Positions 32,052-37,606 of a DNA stretch of 37,606 nt are shown here, piece after piece; position 1 is the first letter of the stretch; each line of letters starts with the position of its first letter. The notes beneath the pieces are model-generated. The model searched no databases, was not told the DNA's origin, and was given only the letters and a program-made list of their open reading frames with translations. Source of the stretch: Erwinia sp. ErVv1 (GTDB lineage: Bacteria; Pseudomonadota; Gammaproteobacteria; Enterobacterales; Enterobacteriaceae); NCBI RefSeq assembly GCF_900068895.1, contig NZ_CDPK01000001.1, forward strand, positions 328,908 to 366,513, in the 5' to 3' direction. Position numbers and translations under genes: made by a program.

Positions 32052-33022
32052 CCATGAATACCCGAACGATCCCTGCTAACCGGCTGTTCAGCAAGACCTG
32101 GCTGCTGGAGCAAAAATCCCTGATCGCGCTGATTGTGTTGATTGCTATCGTCTCCAGCCTCAGCCCGAACTTTTTTACCCTGAACAATATGTTCAACATC
32201 CTGCAGCAGACCTCCGTTAACGCCATTATGGCGGTCGGCATGACGCTGGTTATCCTGACCTCCGGTATCGATCTTTCAGTGGGGTCGCTGCTGGCGCTGA
32301 CTGGTGCGGTAGGTGCATCGCTGGTGGGGATGGAAGTTAACGCGCTGGTGGCCGTGGCCGCCTCTCTGGCGCTGGGCGCAGCCATTGGCGCCCTGACCGG
32401 TACTATCGTGGCGAAAGGACGCGTGCAGGCCTTCATCGCCACGCTGGTGATGATGCTGCTGCTGCGGGGCGTCACGATGGTGTACACCAACGGCAGCCCG
32501 GTCAATACCGGCTTCAATGACAATGCCGATCTGTTTGGCTGGTTCGGTATTGGCCGCCCTCTGGGTATTCCCACGCCGGTGTGGCTGATGGCGGTGGTGT
32601 TCGCTCTGGCCTGGTACATGCTGCATCACACCCGCCTGGGCCGCTACATTTATGCGCTGGGCGGCAACGAGGCGGCAACGCGCCTGTCCGGCATCAGCGT
32701 CAGCCGGGTGAAAATTGTCGTGTATGCGCTGAGTGGCATGCTGGCCGCGCTGGCGAGCACCATCGAAGTGGCAAGGCTCTCATCGGCACAGCCGACCGCG
32801 GGAACGGGCTACGAGCTTGATGCCATTGCCGCCGTTGTGCTGGGCGGCACCAGTCTGGCCGGCGGCAAGGGGCGAATCATGGGCACCTTAATTGGGGCAC
32901 TGATCCTCGGCTTCCTGAATAACGGGCTTAACCTGCTCGGCGTTTCCTCCTACTACCAAATGATCGTCAAAGCTGTGGTGATTTTGCTGGCGGTGCTGGT
33001 AGATAACAAAAGCAGTAAATAA
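32048..33022 (+). CDS. rbsC: Ribose ABC transporter, permease
   Basis: The product is 324 aa (E. coli 321), with many membrane helices. The conserved stretch [19 protein letters not shown] and the loop [19 protein letters not shown] contact the ATPase. It forms the channel for ribose in the inner membrane. The ATG at 32048 overlaps the rbsA stop (ATGA); a second ATG two codons later is possible. Confidence 0.97.
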   Translation: MTMNTRTIPANRLFSKTWLLEQKSLIALIVLIAIVSSLSPNFFTLNNMFNILQQTSVNAIMAVGMTLVILTSGIDLSVGSLLALTGAVGASLVGMEVNALVAVAASLALGAAIGALTGTIVAKGRVQAFIATLVMMLLLRGVTMVYTNGSPVNTGFNDNADLFGWFGIGRPLGIPTPVWLMAVVFALAWYMLHHTRLGRYIYALGGNEAATRLSGISVSRVKIVVYALSGMLAALASTIEVARLSSAQPTAGTGYELDAIAAVVLGGTSLAGGKGRIMGTLIGALILGFLNNGLNLLGVSSYYQMIVKAVVILLAVLVDNKSSK

Positions 33023-33041
33023 CTCATCCCTACAGGAAATT

Positions 33042-33926
33042 ATGATGAAAATGACCAAACTGACTGCACTTGCCGTTCTGCTTGGCGCCACGCTGAGCGC
33101 CAGCGCAATGGCGAAAGACACCATCGCACTGGTAGTGTCCACGCTGAATAATCCCTTTTTTGTCTCGTTAAAAGACGGCGCACAAAAAGAAGCGGATAAG
33201 CTGGGTTACAACCTGGTCGTGCTGGATTCACAGAATAACCCGGCAAAAGAGCTGGCTAATGTTCAGGACTTAACCGTACGCGGGACTAAGCTGCTGCTGA
33301 TTAACCCGACTGATTCTGACGCAGTGGGCAATGCGGTCAAAATGGCGAATCAGGCCAGTATTCCGGTGATAACCCTGGACCGTATGGCAGCGCAGGGCAA
33401 AGTGGTCAGCCACGTTGCATCGGATAACCGCTTCGGCGGCAAGATGGCGGGTGACTACATTGCGAAGAAGGTGGGTGAGAACGCGAAAATTATCGAGCTG
33501 TCCGGTATTGCGGGCACCTCCGCCGCGCGTGAGCGGGGTGAAGGCTTTAAATCTGCTGCCGATGCGCATAAGTTCGTTATCCTCGCCAGCCAGCCAGCCG
33601 ACTTTGACCGCACCAAAGGTCTGAACGTGATGCAGAACCTGCTGACCGCGCATCCTGACGTGCAGGCGGTATTTGCTCAAAATGATGAAATGGCGCTCGG
33701 CGCAATGCGCGCATTGCAAACTGCCGGTAAATCTGATGTGGTGGTCGTCGGCTTCGACGGCACCGCAGACGGGGTAAAAGCCGTTCAGGGTGGTAAGCTG
33801 GCCGCTACCGTGGCTCAGCAGCCGGAGCAAATCGGCGTTATCGGCGTGCAAACGGCTGATAAAGTGCTGAAGGGCCAGAAAGTTCAGGCTATCAACCCGG
33901 TTGACCTGAAGCTGGTCACGCAATAA
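33042..33926 (+). CDS. rbsB: Periplasmic ribose-binding protein
   Basis: The product is 294 aa with a signal peptide ending ASAMA before [16 protein letters not shown]. The ligand-binding residues known from E. coli RbsB are recognisable: the NNPFF segment, the Arg in AARERGEGF, the Asn in AQNDEMALG, the Asp in GFDGT, and the Gln in TVAQQP. It delivers ribose to RbsA-RbsC and to the Trg chemoreceptor. Two close ATGs (33042, 33045) follow an AGGA. The stop is followed at once by a strong hairpin. Confidence 0.97.
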   Translation: MMKMTKLTALAVLLGATLSASAMAKDTIALVVSTLNNPFFVSLKDGAQKEADKLGYNLVVLDSQNNPAKELANVQDLTVRGTKLLLINPTDSDAVGNAVKMANQASIPVITLDRMAAQGKVVSHVASDNRFGGKMAGDYIAKKVGENAKIIELSGIAGTSAARERGEGFKSAADAHKFVILASQPADFDRTKGLNVMQNLLTAHPDVQAVFAQNDEMALGAMRALQTAGKSDVVVVGFDGTADGVKAVQGGKLAATVAQQPEQIGVIGVQTADKVLKGQKVQAINPVDLKLVTQ

Positions 33927-33946
33927 ATCAAAGAAAAGCATGGCAC

Positions 33947-33975
33947 GCGCCACCCTTTCCGGGTGGCGCCTTTTT
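33947..33975 (+). terminator. Terminator-like hairpin between rbsB and rbsK
   Basis: GCGCCACCC (33947-33955) pairs perfectly with GGGTGGCGC (33961-33969), with a 5-nt loop, followed by C and five T. It lies 20 bp after rbsB and 12 bp before rbsK. It probably lets the transporter genes be transcribed more than rbsK and rbsR. Confidence 0.8.
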
Positions 33976-33987
33976 CTGGACGCCTTT

Positions 33988-34917
33988 ATGAAAAAATCCG
34001 GCAAGCTGACCGTCCTTGGCAGCATTAATGCAGACCATATTCTAAACCTGATGCAGTTCCCCCGGCCCGGCGAAACGGTGACCGGCGGCGAGTATCAGGT
34101 CGCTTTTGGCGGGAAAGGGGCAAATCAGGCCGTTGCAGCAGGGCGCAGTGGGGCGGATATCGCCTTTATCGCCTGCGTGGGCGACGATGATATCGGCCAG
34201 CGCATTCGCCAGCAGCTGGCAACCGACCAGATCGATATCACCCCTGTCGAAGTTGTGGCGGACCAGTCCACCGGCGTGGCGCTTATTTTTGTCAACGGTG
34301 CGGGCGAAAACTGTATTGCGATCCATGCCGGTGCCAACGCGGCGCTGACGCCGGAAAGGGTCAGCCAGCACCAGCAGACGATAGCGGAGTCGGACGCGCT
34401 GCTGATGCAGCTTGAGTCGCCGCTGGCGAGCGTACTGGCCGCCGCAAAAATTGCCCGCCAGCATCAGACGCGCGTTATCCTTAATCCCGCGCCCGCCGTC
34501 GCACTTTCCGGTGAGCTGCTGGGACTGGTGGATATGATTACCCCCAATGAAACGGAAGCGGAAATACTGACCGGCGTGCATGTTGATTCCGACGAAGCGG
34601 CGGCGCGTGCGGCTGGCGTGCTGCATGAAAAGGGTATCGACAGCGTTCTTATTACTCTCGGCAGCCGCGGCGTGTGGCTGAGTGAACAGGGTAAAGGCCA
34701 GCGTATTGCCGGTTTCCGGGTGGAGGCGGTTGATACGATAGCGGCAGGCGACACCTTCAACGGCGCGCTTATCGCCGCCCTGCTCGAAGGGCAGGCGATG
34801 GATCGCTCCGTGCGCTTTGCCCATGCGGCTGCGGCTATTTCGGTGACCCGCCACGGCGCGCAGCCATCCGTACCCTGGCGCAGTGAAATCGATCGCTTTT
34901 TGCAGCAGCAGGGGTAG
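33988..34917 (+). CDS. rbsK: Ribokinase
   Basis: The product is 309 aa, the E. coli length, taking MKKSGKLTVLGSINADHILN as the start. The PfkB family signatures are GGKGANQAVAAGRSG and DTIAAGDTFNGAL with the catalytic Asp. It phosphorylates ribose to ribose 5-phosphate, feeding the pentose phosphate pathway. An in-frame ATG at 33940 lies upstream of the terminator hairpin and would add residues not found in the family, so it is rejected. The ribosome binding site is weak (GGA). Confidence 0.96.
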   Translation: MKKSGKLTVLGSINADHILNLMQFPRPGETVTGGEYQVAFGGKGANQAVAAGRSGADIAFIACVGDDDIGQRIRQQLATDQIDITPVEVVADQSTGVALIFVNGAGENCIAIHAGANAALTPERVSQHQQTIAESDALLMQLESPLASVLAAAKIARQHQTRVILNPAPAVALSGELLGLVDMITPNETEAEILTGVHVDSDEAAARAAGVLHEKGIDSVLITLGSRGVWLSEQGKGQRIAGFRVEAVDTIAAGDTFNGALIAALLEGQAMDRSVRFAHAAAAISVTRHGAQPSVPWRSEIDRFLQQQG

Positions 34918-34920
34918 CGC

Positions 34921-35922
34921 GTGGCCACTATGAAAGATGTCGCGCGCCTTGCGGGCGTGTCGACCTCTACCGTTTCCCACGTTATTAACAACAACCGCTT
35001 CGTCAGCGAGGCGGTGCGGGAAAAAATCACCTCGGCGATTGCCGAGCTGAATTATGCCCCATCTGCCCTGGCACGCAGTCTGAAGCTCAACCAGACGCGC
35101 ACCATCGGTATGCTGCTGACCGCCAGTAGTAACCCTTTCTACTCTGAAGTGGTTCGCGGCGTCGAGCGGAGCTGCTATGAGCGCGGTTACAGCCTGATCC
35201 TGTGCAATACCGAAGGGGATGAAAACCGTATGAACCGCAGCCTTGAAACGCTGCTGCAGAAGCGGGTGGATGGGCTGCTAATTATGTGTACTGAAAGTCA
35301 TCTCCCCCCGGCGGATATTCTTAACCGCTATCCCTCTATTCCTTCGGTGATGATGGACTGGGCCCCTTTTGAGGGCAGCAGCGACATTATTCAGGATAAC
35401 TCCCTGCTGGGCGGGGAGATGGCGACCCGATTTCTGATCTCCCGGGGTTACCGGCGCATTGCCTGCATTGCCGGTCCGCAGGATAAAACGCCTGCCCGTC
35501 TGCGGCTGGAAGGTTTTCAGCGGGCAATGAAGAGCGCGGGCTTACCGGTGCCGCCGTCCTGTGTGGTCAGCGGTGATTTCGAGTTTGAGGGCGGGTTCAA
35601 CGCCATGAATCAGCTGCTATCGCTCTCCCCGCTGCCCGAAGCGGTTTTTACCTGCAACGATGCGATGGCGGTGGGCGGCTATCATGCGCTCTTCCAGGCC
35701 GGACTGTCGGTGCCGCAGGATATTGCGGTCATTGGCTATGACGACATCGAGCTGGCGCGCTATATGACACCGCCTTTGACCACCATTCACCAGCCTAAAG
35801 ATGAACTGGGGGAGCTGGCGATTGATACGCTACTTCACCGCCTCGGCGAGCCGGGCGACAGTCAGCAGTTACTGATTCTGACGCCAGAGCTGGTAGAGCG
35901 CGGCTCGGTGGGAGAGCGTTAA
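34921..35922 (+). CDS. rbsR: LacI-family ribose operon repressor
   Basis: The product is 333 aa with a GTG start. The encoded [20 protein letters not shown] matches the first residues of E. coli RbsR, which settles the start. AGGGG lies 7 nt upstream, inside the end of rbsK. The helix-turn-helix and hinge ([19 protein letters not shown]) precede a ribose-binding-type effector domain ([20 protein letters not shown]). It represses rbsDACBKR by binding the palindromes upstream of rbsD and is released by ribose. Confidence 0.97.
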   Translation: MATMKDVARLAGVSTSTVSHVINNNRFVSEAVREKITSAIAELNYAPSALARSLKLNQTRTIGMLLTASSNPFYSEVVRGVERSCYERGYSLILCNTEGDENRMNRSLETLLQKRVDGLLIMCTESHLPPADILNRYPSIPSVMMDWAPFEGSSDIIQDNSLLGGEMATRFLISRGYRRIACIAGPQDKTPARLRLEGFQRAMKSAGLPVPPSCVVSGDFEFEGGFNAMNQLLSLSPLPEAVFTCNDAMAVGGYHALFQAGLSVPQDIAVIGYDDIELARYMTPPLTTIHQPKDELGELAIDTLLHRLGEPGDSQQLLILTPELVERGSVGER

Positions 35923-37322
35923 GCGCGTTTTTTGCGCTTCTCCCGGTCAGCAATCAGATGGCGGCCATCTCCCGGTTTAAGCAGCCTGAATACCAGCCCG
36001 GAAAACACGGTTACCACGCCCATGGTCAGAAAGGTGGCGTGGAAGTGCTGCACCGTGGTGCCATCGAAGTTCTCATAGAAACGCAGCACCGCGGCACTCA
36101 CCGCGACGCCAAAGCTGATCGCCAGCTGCTGGGTGACGGCCAGCATACTGTTACCGCTGCTGGCGTTACCCTCATTTAAATCCGCCAGCGTAATGGTGTT
36201 CATCGCCGTAAACTGGGTGGACATGGCCATGCCCAGAATAAACAGCGGTAGCAGAAGGACGACCAGGCCCATTGCTGGCGTCTGTAGCGCAAAGGTGGCA
36301 ATCAGCGCACCGATAATCACGCTTATCCACATTAGCGTGGTGCGGTAGCCGAACCAGCGAAGCACCTGGGTGACCGTTGATTTCGCCAGGAGCGATCCTA
36401 ATGCCGTCGGGGCCATCATGCAGCCAGCGAGAATGGCGGAATAGCCGAATCCCACCTGAAGCATCAGCGGCATCAGGAAAGGAATGCAGCCGGTACCAAG
36501 CCGGGAAGCGATATTCCCGAGGATCCCCACCGAGAAGGTGCGGGTTTTAAACATCGGTAAGGGAATGAGGGGAGTCGCATGGCGCCTCGCGTGAGCAATA
36601 TAAAGAAGCAGCAGCACTATCCCTCCCGACGTAACGGCCAGAGCAATACTGCTGGCCACTATCTTCTCGCCCAATAGCTCAATCCCGCTCGACAGCAGCA
36701 CAAGGCCTATACCAAACAGAATAAAGCCCAGCAGATCGAAGCGGCGTTTGGGCGTGGTGAAATCCGGCATATATTTACGGGCGTAAATAATACCCAGTAT
36801 GCCCATCGGAATATTTATCAGGAAGATCCAGTGCCAGCTGGCCCAGGTTACCAGCACGCCGCCCAGCAGCGGCCCCAGAACCGGGCCAATCAGTCCAGGC
36901 ATAGTGACGAAGTTCAGCACCGGCAGCAGTTCGCTACGCGGATAGGCTCTGAGCAATGCCAGCCTGGCGACGGGCATCATCATCGCGCCACCAATCCCCT
37001 GAAGCACCCGGAAGGTCACCAGCATGGCCAGAGAGTCTGAGAGCGCGCAGGCCAGCGAACCTAGCGTAAATAAAGAAACCGCCACCACAAACACTTTGCG
37101 CGTACCAAAGCGATCGGCCAGCCAGCCGCTGACGGGGATCAGCATGGCAACGGTTAAGGTGTAGCTAATGATGGCAGACTGCATTGCCAGGGGGGAGCGA
37201 TTCAGGCTCTGCGCGATGGCGGGAAGAGCGGTGTTCAGTATCGTGGCATCCAGCGCCTGCATAAAAAAGGCCATGGCGGCTATCCACGGAAGTCCGGCCA
37301 TACTGCGCGCGGATTTTGTCAT
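35919..37322 (-). CDS. hsrA: Major facilitator (DHA2) transporter HsrA
   Basis: The product is 467 aa with about 14 hydrophobic segments. The family motif [13 protein letters not shown] lies between helices 2 and 3, and [16 protein letters not shown] is the DHA2 start signature. It matches E. coli HsrA (YieO), which occupies the same place between rbsR and the rRNA operon. It is a proton-driven exporter by family, with substrate unknown. AAGGA is 6 nt before the ATG. Its stop overlaps the rbsR stop in the shared TTAA. Confidence 0.94.
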   Translation of the reverse strand: MTKSARSMAGLPWIAAMAFFMQALDATILNTALPAIAQSLNRSPLAMQSAIISYTLTVAMLIPVSGWLADRFGTRKVFVVAVSLFTLGSLACALSDSLAMLVTFRVLQGIGGAMMMPVARLALLRAYPRSELLPVLNFVTMPGLIGPVLGPLLGGVLVTWASWHWIFLINIPMGILGIIYARKYMPDFTTPKRRFDLLGFILFGIGLVLLSSGIELLGEKIVASSIALAVTSGGIVLLLLYIAHARRHATPLIPLPMFKTRTFSVGILGNIASRLGTGCIPFLMPLMLQVGFGYSAILAGCMMAPTALGSLLAKSTVTQVLRWFGYRTTLMWISVIIGALIATFALQTPAMGLVVLLLPLFILGMAMSTQFTAMNTITLADLNEGNASSGNSMLAVTQQLAISFGVAVSAAVLRFYENFDGTTVQHFHATFLTMGVVTVFSGLVFRLLKPGDGRHLIADREKRKKRA

Positions 37323-37493
37323 TTGGCATCCTTTCTATTATTCATTGTGGCTTAAAGACCCTGGTAGCTTAAGAGTAGCACCCCCGTTTATGGATTTCAC
37401 AAAGGGCAGAACGGGCATTTGGGATGAATATGGTGCAATAACAACCCGATAGTGTGTGATTAATCGCCGATCGGTTAAAAAAAGGACGGTCAG

Positions 37494-37551
37494 ATCTTTT
37501 TTTTAAAGAAAGGCTTGTCACCCGTCAGGAACTCCCTATAATGCGCCTCCA
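37494..37551 (+). promoter_or_regulatory. rRNA operon P1 promoter
   Basis: TTGTCA (37515-37520), a 16-bp spacer and TATAAT (37537-37542) are followed by the GCGCC discriminator typical of stringently controlled rrn P1. The A/T tract at 37494-37509 is an UP element. The expected start is A37551. The following ACTGACACGGAACAACGGC is the leader I know from E. coli rrn operons. P2 and the 16S gene lie beyond the window. Confidence 0.93.
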
Positions 37552-37606
37552 CTGACACGGAACAACGGCTTAACGGTCACCGGGTCAGGAAGAGAAAAGT
37601 GAGAAA

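Overview
The window is chromosomal DNA around the replication origin of an enterobacterium. The order atpCDGAHFEBI - rsmG - mnmG - oriC - mioC - asnC - (gap) - viaA - ravA - kup - (insert) - rbsDACBKR - hsrA - rrn promoter is the E. coli K-12 order with substitutions. An OvoA-type ovothiol synthase in place of asnA (OvoA is known from Erwinia tasmaniensis), a butanediol operon and a relocated qseBC-ygiW locus suggest Erwiniaceae. The genus is an inference from gene content, not a sequence match.

Region 1 (1-3500) is an accessory island next to atpC. It holds the start of a ParD-type antitoxin at the left edge and a lipase effector of the Tle1/DUF2235 type, translationally coupled to a DUF2931 lipoprotein that is probably its immunity protein. 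Next to them lies a small A/T-rich gene for an unrecognised exported protein. The effector cassette is flanked by two pieces of ColE1/pMB1-like replication-origin sequence. They lie in permuted order, as if a circular element had been opened inside its origin, and this is the most unusual observation in the window.

Region 2 (3510-10740) is the complete nine-gene F1Fo ATP synthase operon on the minus strand, with a clear sigma70 promoter upstream of atpI and two intercistronic hairpins. Region 3 (10740-15601) holds a long gene-free leader, rsmG, mnmG, oriC (three A/T-rich 13-mers, three DnaA boxes, ten GATC sites in 150 bp), mioC and asnC.

Region 4 (15660-25634) holds ovoA, the ravA-viaA AAA+/VWA chaperone pair, the potassium transporter kup, and the qseB-qseC two-component system divergent from ygiW, with a CTTAAG-type tandem box between them. 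Region 5 (25666-29972) is the LysR gene budR divergent from budA-budB-budC, which convert pyruvate through acetolactate and acetoin to 2,3-butanediol, ending in an intrinsic terminator.

Region 6 (30014-35922) is the ribose operon, with two RbsR-type palindromes bracketing the promoter, a CRP-like site, and a strong terminator-like hairpin between rbsB and rbsK. The multidrug-type transporter hsrA converges on rbsR with a 4-bp tail overlap. The window ends about 55 bp into the transcript of an rRNA operon whose P1 promoter is complete; the 16S gene itself lies beyond the edge.
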